From Hymenobacter aquaticus (GTDB lineage: Bacteria > Bacteroidota > Bacteroidia > Cytophagales > Hymenobacteraceae): a stretch of 64,000 nucleotides of DNA. The notes under the pieces are model-generated. The model was not told the origin of the DNA. It searched no databases and saw only the letters and a program-made list of their open reading frames with translations. The stretch lies in contig NZ_SRLC01000001.1 of assembly GCF_004765605.1 (NCBI RefSeq), forward strand, positions 2,542,001 to 2,606,000. Reading direction: 5' to 3'. The position numbers and the translations under genes were made by a program. Shown piece after piece: positions 35,420 to 43,806 of the stretch (the first letter of the stretch is position 1; each line of letters begins with the position of its first letter).

Positions 35420-35447
35420 ATATAGACGGCAGAATGAGCGATTCACG

Positions 35448-35455
35448 TATCTTTG
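35448..35455 (+). promoter_or_regulatory. Candidate -7 promoter box for the NlpC/P60 gene
   Basis: TATCTTTG fits TAnnTTTG and lies 6 bases before the inner ATG at 35461. If active, translation from 35434 would be impossible, which supports the inner start, and the mRNA would have almost no leader. Confidence 0.35.
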
Positions 35456-35460
35456 TCCCG

Positions 35461-36132
35461 ATGCGGGAACACCTTACGAAGGTACAGTATTCGCACCAAC
35501 GCTTTGTTTGGTGGCCACTAGTACTGCTTAGTGTCTTAGTGTTGTTGACTGGCTGCGGCAGCTCGCGCCAGCTCAACCAGCGTAACGGCCGGTATTATTC
35601 GGCGCGCGACATGGCCCGCATGAAAGCGGAGGAACGGCGCCGCCGGGGGGGCCGGCCCGTGGCGAAGGCCAAATCTAAAACGGCGACGCCAGCGGGCAAG
35701 TCCAAGACGGTGGTAAAGCACCGCAGCAGCCCGGCTACCGTTTCCCGGGACCTGGCCTCGGTTATCGAGGCGGCCCGCTCCTACGAAGGCACCCCATACA
35801 AATACGGAGGCACTACCCGCCTGGGCATGGATTGTTCGGGGCTGCTGTGCGCAGCTTTCGCGGCCATCGACGTGCAGATTCCGCGGTCTTCCAACGAGCA
35901 GGCCGTGTGGGGCACGCCGGTAAAGCCCCAGGATCTGCGGGCCGGTGATTTGGTATTTTTCGGAGCTTCGCCTGGCAGCGCTACTATTACGCACGTGGGA
36001 TTAGTGACGGAAGCCAGCCCGGAAAGCGTACAGTTCATTCACTCTTCCAGCTCGTTAGGTGTCGTGGAGAATAGCTTGGAAAGTGATTATTATCTTAGTC
36101 GCTTTATCAAAGCGGTGAGACCAGTATTGTGA
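35461..36132 (+). CDS. NlpC/P60 (C40) peptidoglycan hydrolase lipoprotein
   Basis: 223 residues from the ATG at 35461; a second ATG at 35434 is in frame. A hydrophobic helix ends in a lipobox LLTGC with C32 as the lipidated residue. A strongly basic linker of about 45 residues (lysine and arginine rich, residues 50-95) leads to the C40 domain, with the catalytic triad C125 in DCSGL, H178 in THVGLV and H194 in FIHSS. It should cut stem peptides of peptidoglycan from the periplasmic side of a membrane. The basic linker may bind anionic surface polymers. It is divergent from the GlcD gene. Confidence 0.9.
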   Translation: MREHLTKVQYSHQRFVWWPLVLLSVLVLLTGCGSSRQLNQRNGRYYSARDMARMKAEERRRRGGRPVAKAKSKTATPAGKSKTVVKHRSSPATVSRDLASVIEAARSYEGTPYKYGGTTRLGMDCSGLLCAAFAAIDVQIPRSSNEQAVWGTPVKPQDLRAGDLVFFGASPGSATITHVGLVTEASPESVQFIHSSSSLGVVENSLESDYYLSRFIKAVRPVL

Positions 36133-36142
36133 ATTTCCCCCT

Positions 36143-36233
36143 TACCTTTGTGCCGTAAACGATCAGGGCCTGTTGGTTGTAGCGAATGGCAATGATTTGA
36201 TAACGAACCCGGTAAAAAACGTCCGTACTTTTG
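36143..36233 (+). promoter_or_regulatory. Two candidate -7 promoter boxes upstream of the Oar-like receptor
   Basis: TACCTTTG (36143-36150) and TACTTTTG (36226-36233) both match TAnnTTTG. The second would give a leader of about 45 bases to the ATG at 36283, the first about 125. The receptor looks highly expressed from its codon use, so strong promoter activity is expected; -33 elements are not perfect for either. Confidence 0.4.
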
Positions 36234-36282
36234 CATTCCGTTTCACTTTAAGCTTCCTCTTTTTTCACCTACTTACCCATTT

Positions 36283-39200
36283 ATGAAACATTCACGTTTA
36301 CGCCTCTTACTCTTGCTGGTGTTGACGCTGTTGTCAGCCCCAGGGGCGTGGAGTCAGGGTACAACGACTTCGGCCATGACCGGTATTATTACCGACAAGG
36401 CCGGTGCAGGGTTGCCTGGAGCTACGGTCATTGCGGTACACACGCCGACCAACACCCAGTACGTTGCTCCAACCAACTCGGAGGGACGTTTCAACATCCA
36501 GAACATGCGCGTAGGCGGCCCCTACTCCGTGCGGGTTACGTTCATTGGCTACAAGGATGCGGACCGGACGGGCATTTTCCTGACCCTGGGCCAGAACCTG
36601 CGCCTCGACATCAACCTGAGCGAAGCCACCACGGAGCTGGCTGGCGTTACGGTTTCGGGTAAGCAGGACCCCACGCTGAACTCGCAGCGCAGCGGCGCCG
36701 CTACCAACGTACAGCGCGAGCAGATCGAGCGTCTGCCCACCCTGTCGCGTAGCTTCCAGGACTTTACCCGCCTGACTCCCCAGGCCAACGGTAACTCCCT
36801 GGCCGGCCGGAACGGCCGCTTCAACAACATCCAGATTGACGGCGCCTCGAACAACGACTTGTTTGGTCTGGGCGGCACCGGTGCTCCTGGTGGTCAGGCG
36901 GGCACCAACCCCATTTCGCTGGACGCCATCCAGGAATTCCAGGTGGTACTGTCGCCCTACGACGTTCGCCAGGGCCGCTTCAGCGGTGGCGCTATCAACG
37001 CCGTAACGCGTTCCGGTACCAACGACTTCTCGGGTTCGGTATTCGCTTTCGGCCGTAACCAAAACACAGCTGGTAAGAGCGTAACGCCCGATGCCTCGGG
37101 CAACCGCACCAAGCTGGCTGAGTTCTACGACTACCAGACCGGTTTCCGTCTGGGTGGTCCGATCATTAAGGACAAGCTGTTCTTCTTCGTAAACGGTGAA
37201 ATCACCCGCCGCAGCGCCCCGCTGTTGTTCCGCGCCGCCGGTACGCAGGGTGAAACCGGTTCCGACGTATCCGCCTTCGTGACCGTTGATCAGCTAAAGC
37301 AGATTTCTGACCAGCTGGCCCGGTTCGGCTACAACGCCGGTGAGTATGGCGCTATCAACGCCGAAACCAACAGCAACAAGGCTTTTGCCCGTCTGGACTG
37401 GAACATCAGCCAGAACCACCAGCTGACGTTGCGTCACAACTTTGTTGACGCTTCTGATGACAACATCTCACGTGGCGCTACGTCGTTCCGCTTCGGCAAC
37501 AACGGCTACAAGTTCCTGAGCCAGACCAACTCGACGGTAATGGAACTGAAGAGCCGCTTTGGTAGCCGCTACGCCAACAACTTGCTGGTCGGCTACTCGC
37601 GCATCCGTGACAGCCGCAAGATTAACGGTGACCTGTTTCCTTCCATCACCATCAACATGACCGGTGGTTCGGTATCGGCTGGTTCCGACTTCAGCTCGAC
37701 CCAGAACAAACTGAGCCAGGACGTACTCGAAATCACGGATAACTTCAACGTATTCGCGGGTAAGCACGTGCTGACCTTCGGTACGAACAACGAAATCTTC
37801 CGGTTCGACAACCTCTTTGTTCAGCGCACCGAAGGTAGCTACACCTATCCTTCGCTGCAGGCCTTCTTTGATAACCCAGCTACCAGCACGACGCCCTTCC
37901 TGCCCAACTTCCCGAACGGCTACGGCACTGGCTTCCGCTACCAGCAAAACTTCGCGCTGCCCGGCGGTAAGCCCACTTCGAAGTTTGGCGCGGCGCAGTT
38001 CGGCGCTTACGTGCAGGACGAATACAACGTGACGGACAACTTCCGGGTAACTACCGGTGTGCGTTTCGATCTGCCCGTGTATTTCGACAAGCCTTCGTAC
38101 AACTACAAGGTTGACTCGACCTTCGCCACGGCCAACGCCCAGACCGACGCCTACGACGTGCGGACCAACCGTCTGCCCAAGAGCCGCCTCCAGATTTCGC
38201 CCCGCCTCGGCTTCAACTGGGACGTGCGTAAAGACCAGACCTTCCAGCTGCGTGGTGGTGTAGGTATCTTCACCGGCCGTCCGGCTTACGTGTGGATTGC
38301 CAACCAGTACGGCGGTACCGGTGTTGACTTCGCCAACTACGACAGCAACGCTCCTGGTGCGGTTATTCCAACCGGTGGCTTCGCTCTGACCAACAACTAC
38401 AATAACCTGGTCAACGCTATCAAAAACCAGCCCGCCCGGGCTGCCAGAGGTAGCGTGGCCGTGACGTCGAAAGACTTCAAGAACCCCCAACTGCTGCGTA
38501 CCAACTTCGCCGTCGACTACCGTCTGCCCCTGGGCATCGTGGGTACCCTGGAAGGTATCTACTCCAAGACGCTGAACGACGTGCTGCCCCAGGACATCAA
38601 CCTGGTGAACCCCACGGGTGTACTGCAGGGTGATGGCCGTCCGGTTTATCCTTCTGCCCGCTACCGCAACAGCCGCGACTTCAACAGCGTGTTCCTGCTG
38701 ACCAACACCAGCAAAGGCTACCAGTACAGCCTGACGGCCGAATTGAAGAAGCAGGTAACCACCGACTTCTTCGCTTCTACCGCCTACACCTACGGTCAGT
38801 CGCGTGACGTGTACTCGGGCTCGAGCTCCACGGCGCAGTCGACCTGGGAATTCAACCCCCACGTAGCCAGCCCCAACAGCCTGCCCCTGTCCTACTCGAA
38901 CTTCGATCTGCGTCACCGCGTTATTGCCTCGCTGTCGTACCGCAAGGCGTACGCTGAGCACTTCGCTACCACGATTTCGGCCTTCTACGGTGGTCAGTCG
39001 GGCTCGCCCTTCTCCTACACCTACTATGGCAACGACCTGAACGGCGACGGTGGCAGCTTTACCAGCAACTCGAACGACCTGGTCTACATTCCCCGCAACC
39101 AGAGCGAAATCGTACTGGTAACGGATGGTGTGAACGACCGTCGGACCATCGACCAGCAGTGGAACGAACTGAATGCCTTCATCGAGGGCGACGACTACCT

Positions 39201-39564
39201 GCGCGAGCACCGTGGCGAATATGCGGTGCGCAATGGTGCCCGTACTCCCTGGCAGCACCGCATCGACGTTCGCCTGTTGCAGGATATCTTCACCAAGATT
39301 GGCGAAAAGAACCATACGATTCAGTTGTCGGTTGACGTGCTGAACGTCGGCAACCTGCTCAGCAAAGACTGGGGCCGCGACTACTCGGTAAACAACCAGA
39401 ACTTCGGTCTGCTGCGTTACCAGGGTCTGGAAAACGGTACGGCCGGTGGTCGTCCTACCTTCAGCTTCGGCAGCGGCACCACCGCTTCGCCCACGCTGGG
39501 TTACCAGATCAACCAGCTGGCCTCGCGCTGGCAGGCACAGTTTGGTGTTCGTTACCTGTTTTAA
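36283..39564 (+). CDS. Oar-like TonB-dependent outer-membrane receptor
   Basis: 1093 residues. A signal peptide (cleavage after AWS near residue 24) is followed by a carboxypeptidase-regulatory-like beta domain (about 28-115, with DKAGAGLPGATVIA and NSEGRFNIQNM), a plug domain (about 120-250) and a large beta-barrel ending in FGVRYLF. This matches the Oar family first described in Myxococcus, common in Bacteroidota, which import or help export large substrates across the outer membrane. Codons such as CGT and GGT are far more frequent than in neighbouring genes, a sign of strong expression. It is 37 bp upstream of a DUF4397 lipoprotein that probably works with it. Confidence 0.9.
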   Translation: MKHSRLRLLLLLVLTLLSAPGAWSQGTTTSAMTGIITDKAGAGLPGATVIAVHTPTNTQYVAPTNSEGRFNIQNMRVGGPYSVRVTFIGYKDADRTGIFLTLGQNLRLDINLSEATTELAGVTVSGKQDPTLNSQRSGAATNVQREQIERLPTLSRSFQDFTRLTPQANGNSLAGRNGRFNNIQIDGASNNDLFGLGGTGAPGGQAGTNPISLDAIQEFQVVLSPYDVRQGRFSGGAINAVTRSGTNDFSGSVFAFGRNQNTAGKSVTPDASGNRTKLAEFYDYQTGFRLGGPIIKDKLFFFVNGEITRRSAPLLFRAAGTQGETGSDVSAFVTVDQLKQISDQLARFGYNAGEYGAINAETNSNKAFARLDWNISQNHQLTLRHNFVDASDDNISRGATSFRFGNNGYKFLSQTNSTVMELKSRFGSRYANNLLVGYSRIRDSRKINGDLFPSITINMTGGSVSAGSDFSSTQNKLSQDVLEITDNFNVFAGKHVLTFGTNNEIFRFDNLFVQRTEGSYTYPSLQAFFDNPATSTTPFLPNFPNGYGTGFRYQQNFALPGGKPTSKFGAAQFGAYVQDEYNVTDNFRVTTGVRFDLPVYFDKPSYNYKVDSTFATANAQTDAYDVRTNRLPKSRLQISPRLGFNWDVRKDQTFQLRGGVGIFTGRPAYVWIANQYGGTGVDFANYDSNAPGAVIPTGGFALTNNYNNLVNAIKNQPARAARGSVAVTSKDFKNPQLLRTNFAVDYRLPLGIVGTLEGIYSKTLNDVLPQDINLVNPTGVLQGDGRPVYPSARYRNSRDFNSVFLLTNTSKGYQYSLTAELKKQVTTDFFASTAYTYGQSRDVYSGSSSTAQSTWEFNPHVASPNSLPLSYSNFDLRHRVIASLSYRKAYAEHFATTISAFYGGQSGSPFSYTYYGNDLNGDGGSFTSNSNDLVYIPRNQSEIVLVTDGVNDRRTIDQQWNELNAFIEGDDYLREHRGEYAVRNGARTPWQHRIDVRLLQDIFTKIGEKNHTIQLSVDVLNVGNLLSKDWGRDYSVNNQNFGLLRYQGLENGTAGGRPTFSFGSGTTASPTLGYQINQLASRWQAQFGVRYLF

Positions 39565-39601
39565 TCGGTAAGTCTACACCGCTAACATAACTTCAAGTAC
39601 C

Positions 39602-40459
39602 ATGAGAATTTTCTCTTCTTCATATTTGCCGAAGCTGGCGCTGGTAGGTTCTTTGGCCGCCGCGCTGGTTAGCTGCGAAGACCCCGAGTTGCCGGAAGCC
39701 AAGCCGGTGAGCGCCTCGACGGTAGGCCAGTCCAAAGTACTGGTGGTTAATGCCGCCCCCGGTTCTACCGGCATTGCTGCCACGGCTGAGAACATTAGCC
39801 TGGGTGCTCCCCTGGCGTACCTGGGCTCGGCTTCCACTACTTTCAATGCGGGTCAGCGCCTGTTCGTTTTCAACGAGCCCACCAACATTGCAGCGAATCC
39901 CGCTAACTATCCTAAGGTTGGGAATCCGCCCGTAGATGCTCCACCCGTAAATACCACGGCCCGGACCGTAACTTCACGCACGTCCTTCCTGGGGGGTACC
40001 AACTACACGGTATTCCTGACGGATCAGCCGACCCGGCCTTTCGTATTCCCCGTAACGAATACCTCCGACTTAGGCGGTATTCGTACGCTGATCGTGACGG
40101 ATAACCTGGCGGCTCCGGCGGCTGGCAAAGCCAAGGTTCGCTTCTTCAACCTGTCGCCCTCGCTGACTACTGCCGTTGGCGTATACAACACGACTGCTCC
40201 AGCGGCATTTCTGTTCTCGGCTCGTAGCTACCGGGCGGTATCTACAGGTTCGGGTTCGACGCTGGTCAACTTCAACACTTTCACCGAGGTAAACGCGGGT
40301 GCTTACACCCTGGACGTACGGGCTACCGCCACGGCAGCACCAGTAGTAGCCGCCAAGGTGTACACGTTCGAAGCCGGCAAGATCTACACGCTGTATGCCA
40401 GCGGCCTGACGGGCAGCAGCACCACGCCACTGGCTTTGTCGGTTGTAACCCACAACTAA
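39602..40459 (+). CDS. DUF4397 domain lipoprotein
   Basis: 285 residues. The signal sequence ends in a lipobox LVSC with Cys25 as the acylated residue. Two copies of a DUF4397-type beta domain follow (around 45-160 and 170-280), each with a VRFFNLSPS-like or VVNAAPGS-like start. DUF4397 proteins are surface or periplasmic lipoproteins without known activity, often next to TonB-dependent receptors in this phylum. Codon use resembles the preceding receptor gene, supporting co-expression. A strong terminator follows the stop by 25 bp. Confidence 0.85.
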   Translation: MRIFSSSYLPKLALVGSLAAALVSCEDPELPEAKPVSASTVGQSKVLVVNAAPGSTGIAATAENISLGAPLAYLGSASTTFNAGQRLFVFNEPTNIAANPANYPKVGNPPVDAPPVNTTARTVTSRTSFLGGTNYTVFLTDQPTRPFVFPVTNTSDLGGIRTLIVTDNLAAPAAGKAKVRFFNLSPSLTTAVGVYNTTAPAAFLFSARSYRAVSTGSGSTLVNFNTFTEVNAGAYTLDVRATATAAPVVAAKVYTFEAGKIYTLYASGLTGSSTTPLALSVVTHN

Positions 40460-40484
40460 GGACTAGCTAGTCTGCATGTTTAAA

Positions 40485-40518
40485 GGGGGCCGAAGAGATT
40501 CTTCGGCCCCCTTTTTTT
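40485..40518 (+). terminator. Intrinsic terminator after the receptor-lipoprotein pair
   Basis: A perfect 11-bp stem (40485-40495 with 40501-40511), a 5-base loop and a run of seven T. It closes the operon of the Oar-like receptor and the DUF4397 lipoprotein. Confidence 0.93.
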
Positions 40519-40762
40519 GTTGACTACTGACGGTTGTGCGAGCCGCTGTACGGACGGCGTGCCAACCCAGTCTTTCCGCTACAGAATGCGGGCAAGGCAA
40601 AAAAAATCAAAAATATTTTCACTCTCTCCCTGGCGGGGCACCCTCAGGTATATCCCGATAGAAACCAAGGTCTTATAGGAACAAATATCGTCTTACCGCC
40701 CGCTAAGAGGCTTTTATTTCACTGCTCGCGGGTACTTTTTTCAACTATTTCTGAGGCGTGCT
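40519..40762. other. AT-rich spacer between the terminator and the tRNA promoter
   Basis: About 240 bases with lower GC than the genes, including an A-rich run near 40600. No open frame, repeat or RNA structure is recognised. Confidence 0.5.
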
Positions 40763-40793
40763 CTTGCAAAATCGAAAACGCGCTGTACTTTTG
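40763..40793 (+). promoter_or_regulatory. Bacteroidota-type promoter for tRNA-Ala
   Basis: A -33 element (CTTG, 40763-40766) and an exact -7 element (TACTTTTG, 40786-40793) are separated by 19 bases, the consensus spacing for the Bacteroidota primary sigma factor. Transcription would begin near 40800, about 30 bases before the tRNA. Confidence 0.75.
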
Positions 40794-40829
40794 TACCACC
40801 AAACGCAACCGGCGAATGGACATACAAAC

Positions 40830-40906
<77 letters not shown>

Positions 40907-40908
40907 AA

Positions 40909-40937
40909 AGCCCAACCTATCCGGTTGGGCTTTTTTG
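40909..40937 (+). terminator. Terminator of tRNA-Ala
   Basis: A 9-bp perfect stem (40909-40917 with 40923-40931), 5-base loop and six T. Starts almost at the CCA end of the tRNA. Shares its stem sequence with the hairpin at 40988-41010. Confidence 0.9.
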
Positions 40938-40987
40938 TTGCCCCTACCCTACCGGGTGGTGGGCAGCAACCTACCATCCAAACAAAA

Positions 40988-41015
40988 AGCCCAACCGGGT
41001 AAGTTGGGCTTTTTG
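40988..41015 (-). terminator. Terminator of cysK (bidirectional)
   Basis: An 8-bp stem (40988-40995 with 41003-41010), 7-base loop, with A/T-tracts on both sides, 21 bases after the cysK stop. On the minus strand it is followed by TTTTTGTT. Its arms repeat the arm sequence of the tRNA terminator. Confidence 0.85.
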
Positions 41016-41035
41016 TTTGGAATCCTGATCGGGCT

Positions 41036-41956
41036 TTAAACGAACAGGCCGTCGACCGACAGGTACCGCTCGCCGGTATCGTAGCAGAAGGTCAGCACGC
41101 GGCTGCCCTGGGGCATGTCGGGCAGTTTCTTGGCCACGGCGGCCAGGGAAGCCCCCGACGATACGCCGATGAACATGCCTTCCTCCCGGGCCGCGCGCCG
41201 GGCCATGTCGAAGGCTTCCTGCTGGCTGATCTGGATGGTGCCGTCCAGAATATCGGTGTGCAGGTTGGCCGGAATAAAGCCCGCGCCAATGCCCTGAATC
41301 GGGTGTGGGCCGGGGGCGCCGCCGCTGATAACCGGCGACAGCTCGGGCTCCACGGCAAACGTCTTCATGTTCGGGAATTTGGGCTTGAGCACTTCCGTGA
41401 CGGCTGTGATGTGGCCGCCGGTGCCCACGCCGGTAATGTGGAAGTCGAAGCCTTCGGGCGCGTCGCGCAGAATTTCCTGAGCCGTGGTTTCGGCGTGCAC
41501 CTTGATGTTGGCCGGATTCTCGAACTGCATGGGCATCCAGGCGCCGGGCGTGTCGCGCACCAGCTCGTGGGCTTTTTCGATGGCACCTTTCATGCCTTTT
41601 TCCCGGGGCGTCAGCTCCAGATTGGCCCCGTAGGCCGTCATCAGGCGGCGGCGCTCAATCGACATCGACTCGGGCATCACCAGCGTCAGCTTGTAGCCTT
41701 TCACGGCGGCTACCATCGCCAGGCCCACGCCCGTGTTGCCGGAGGTAGGCTCCACAATCAGGCTATCGGGGGTCAGGATACCGTCCTGCTCGGCCTGCTC
41801 AATCATCGACAGGGCAATCCGGTCTTTGATGCTGCCCCCGGGGTTGGCACGCTCCAGCTTCACCCACACTTCCACGTCGGGGCGGTGGGCAAACAAACGG
41901 TTCAGGCGCAGCAAGGGAGTGTTGCCGATGGTATCAAGAATGGTGTTGGCTTTCAT
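41036..41956 (-). CDS. cysK: Cysteine synthase A (O-acetylserine sulfhydrylase)
   Basis: 306 residues from the ATG at 41956; 27 more codons are open upstream over low-complexity spacer. A fold-type II PLP enzyme: the PLP lysine is K44 in GGSIKDR, TSGNTG (71-76) binds substrate and the phosphate loop GVGTGGH lies near residue 175. It replaces the acetyl group of O-acetylserine with sulfide to give cysteine. It is next to cysE, which supplies O-acetylserine, in the same orientation, with a 124-bp spacer containing short repeats. Confidence 0.94.
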   Translation of the reverse strand: MKANTILDTIGNTPLLRLNRLFAHRPDVEVWVKLERANPGGSIKDRIALSMIEQAEQDGILTPDSLIVEPTSGNTGVGLAMVAAVKGYKLTLVMPESMSIERRRLMTAYGANLELTPREKGMKGAIEKAHELVRDTPGAWMPMQFENPANIKVHAETTAQEILRDAPEGFDFHITGVGTGGHITAVTEVLKPKFPNMKTFAVEPELSPVISGGAPGPHPIQGIGAGFIPANLHTDILDGTIQISQQEAFDMARRAAREEGMFIGVSSGASLAAVAKKLPDMPQGSRVLTFCYDTGERYLSVDGLFV

Positions 41957-42080
41957 GGGTTGAAACGAGTGAATGGTTGAATGGAAGAATGGTTGAACGA
42001 GGAAATAGGTGAACGAAGAAACAGTTGCATAAGGCAATGCACATTCTCCTATTCACTATCCTCTCAGTCAACCATTGGTA
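41957..42080. repeat. Short direct and inverted repeats in the cysE-cysK spacer
   Basis: GAATGGTTGAA occurs twice (41971-41981 and 41987-41997), with partial copies following (GAACGAG, GAACGAA), and an inverted match TCAACCATT at 42068-42076. The composition is unlike the flanking genes. It looks like slippage-derived filler and could also form a hairpin between the two genes in the mRNA. Confidence 0.55.
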
Positions 42081-42908
42081 TTAGATGGAGAAGGTAATGT
42101 CGGCCGTAGGGTCTTCCGAGCGGGTCACGTGGATCTGGGCCCGGTGGTACACGCGCGAGTGCGACGGTACGCTCTCCGTGAGCCACACGTTGCCCCCGAT
42201 GATGCTGTGGCTGCCGACCACGGTGCTGCCGCCCAAAATAGTAGCGCCGGCGTAGATAACCGTATGGTCTTCGATGGTGGGGTGGCGCTTGAGGTTGGCC
42301 ATGTGCTTGGCCACGCTGAGGGCCCCAAGCGTGACGCCCTGAAAAATCTTGACGTACGCCCCGATGACCGCCGTTTCGCCGATAACGATGCCCGTGCCGT
42401 GGTCGATGCAGAACGAGGGGCCGATACGGGCGCCGGGGTGAATGTCGATGCCGGTGCGGGCGTGGGCGTACTCGCTCAGGAGCCGGGGCACGCGCGGCAC
42501 CCGCAGCTGGTAGAGGCCGTGCGCGAAGCGGTGCAGAGCAATGGCGTAGAACCCCGGATAGGTGCTGATGACCTCTACCGTCCCTTGAGCGGCCGGGTCG
42601 GCGGCCACGATGGCAGCGGCATCGTGCAGAAGCTTGTCGCGCAGCTGGGGCAGGCCGGCCATGCAGGTGGCGGCAATCTGGTCGGCCTCCTGGGGGCTCA
42701 GCACGGCCCGCAGCAGCTCGGCCAGCTCGGTTTGCCAATGGTAGAGCACGGCCTCCAGGGCATCGGTACTGTTGAGCGGACGGGCCGTGCGCTCCGGAAA
42801 CAGCACCTGCAGCAGCTGGTCGGCCAGGGCGCAGAAGGCTTCGGCGGGCAGGGGTGCGGTGGCCTGGCGGTGAGCCAGCGCCAAAGACTGAATAAAAGCA
42901 GCGTGCAT
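42081..42908 (-). CDS. cysE: Serine O-acetyltransferase
   Basis: 275 residues from the ATG at 42908; 54 more codons are open upstream but are not family-like. The N-terminal helical domain (residues 1-150) ends with YPGFYAIALHRFAH, and a left-handed beta-helix follows with DIHPGARIG, CIDHGTGIVIGETAVIG and QGVTLGA, the acetyl-CoA and serine site (H in DIHP and DHGTG). It transfers acetyl from acetyl-CoA to serine, the first step of cysteine synthesis. Length is like the longer form of the enzyme found in Bacteroidota (EpsC/SRPBCC-free type). It precedes cysK. Confidence 0.93.
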   Translation of the reverse strand: MHAAFIQSLALAHRQATAPLPAEAFCALADQLLQVLFPERTARPLNSTDALEAVLYHWQTELAELLRAVLSPQEADQIAATCMAGLPQLRDKLLHDAAAIVAADPAAQGTVEVISTYPGFYAIALHRFAHGLYQLRVPRVPRLLSEYAHARTGIDIHPGARIGPSFCIDHGTGIVIGETAVIGAYVKIFQGVTLGALSVAKHMANLKRHPTIEDHTVIYAGATILGGSTVVGSHSIIGGNVWLTESVPSHSRVYHRAQIHVTRSEDPTADITFSI

Positions 42909-43092
42909 GGGACAGACAAAAACGGCGGCCCGCACTACCGGGGCGCCTTGGGGCGGCAAGATAACGGCCACTACGTATGCTGCAACCACTGGTCTGCCGG
43001 AAGGTTTGGGGCACAACCGTTGGCGGATGCCTTGCGTTAGGAAACCAGAATCCTGCGCATTTCTAACCAATCACCTTTCTACCTCCTTTCTT

Positions 43093-43434
43093 ATGGCTGA
43101 TACCACCATCACCAAAGTCGACTCGGCATATTCTCCCAAAGGCCACGACGGCGAAAAATACCTGGCCTCGGGTATCCACGTGGCCATGCGCCTCTGGGAA
43201 AACGAACAGCCCGGCGAGGCCAAGCCCGCCGCGACGCGGCCCTACGAAACCGTTGGCTACGTTATCAGCGGCCGGGCCGAGCTGCACCTGGAAGGCCAGA
43301 TGGTCGTGCTGGAAACCGGCAACTCCTGGGTAGTGCCCAAAGGCGCCTCGCACACCTACAAGATTCTGGAGGCCTTTACGGCCGTAGAAGCTACCAGTCC
43401 GCCGGCCCAGGTACACGGCCGGGAAGAGGCGTAA
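43093..43434 (+). CDS. Small cupin-domain protein
   Basis: 113 residues from the ATG at 43093; a further 62 open codons upstream are antisense to cysE. A single cupin_2 barrel: ETVGYVISGRAELHLEGQ for the first motif and WVVPKGASHTYKILE for the second, with metal ligands reduced to one clear His in the second motif, so metal binding is uncertain. Such proteins can be enzymes, binding proteins or stress proteins. It is divergent from cysE and has its own hairpin terminator. Confidence 0.85.
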   Translation: MADTTITKVDSAYSPKGHDGEKYLASGIHVAMRLWENEQPGEAKPAATRPYETVGYVISGRAELHLEGQMVVLETGNSWVVPKGASHTYKILEAFTAVEATSPPAQVHGREEA

Positions 43435-43458
43435 AACCCGCTTCTGACTCAATTTGGG

Positions 43459-43488
43459 AAACGCCGGCTCTGGTTAGGGCCGGCGTTT
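43459..43488 (+). terminator. Hairpin after the cupin gene
   Basis: A 10-bp stem (43459-43468 with 43479-43488) and a 10-base loop, 24 bases after the stop. The T-tract is short (three T), so efficiency is uncertain. Confidence 0.65.
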
Positions 43489-43806
43489 GCATTGGCCCCT
43501 ATTTGTACTAATCTGATTCGAATCAATCGAGCAGGTTTAGCAAAACCTAGCTGCGTCTAACCCAGCGCAGCGGTAAATGAGTCCCAACTAATATTCAAAA
43601 TTTATTATATTTTTATGTATATACATCTATAAAACAATATCTTACCTCGTCGTCATCGTAAACCTATACGCTGCCGGGCGCAACAAGGCCGGTTTGAAAA
43701 GCAAGCCCGGATAAATACTTCCGGCCGGAGGATAAAAGTGAATTATTCCTAAACTATCTTAGGTAATTACCGTTCAGAGGCCAAACGCTACTTTCCCATT
43801 TTGGCT
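43489..43806. other. AT-rich upstream region of the beta-helix gene
   Basis: About 318 bases, including a marked AT-rich tract at roughly 43590-43645, in contrast to the GC-rich surroundings. No open frame is seen. The tract is probably part of the promoter region of the large T9SS protein, but no TAnnTTTG match with good spacing is present. Confidence 0.45.

Noticed and set aside
37468..39315. 615-codon open frame on the minus strand
   Set aside because: Antisense to the TonB receptor; Val-rich and lacks any domain.
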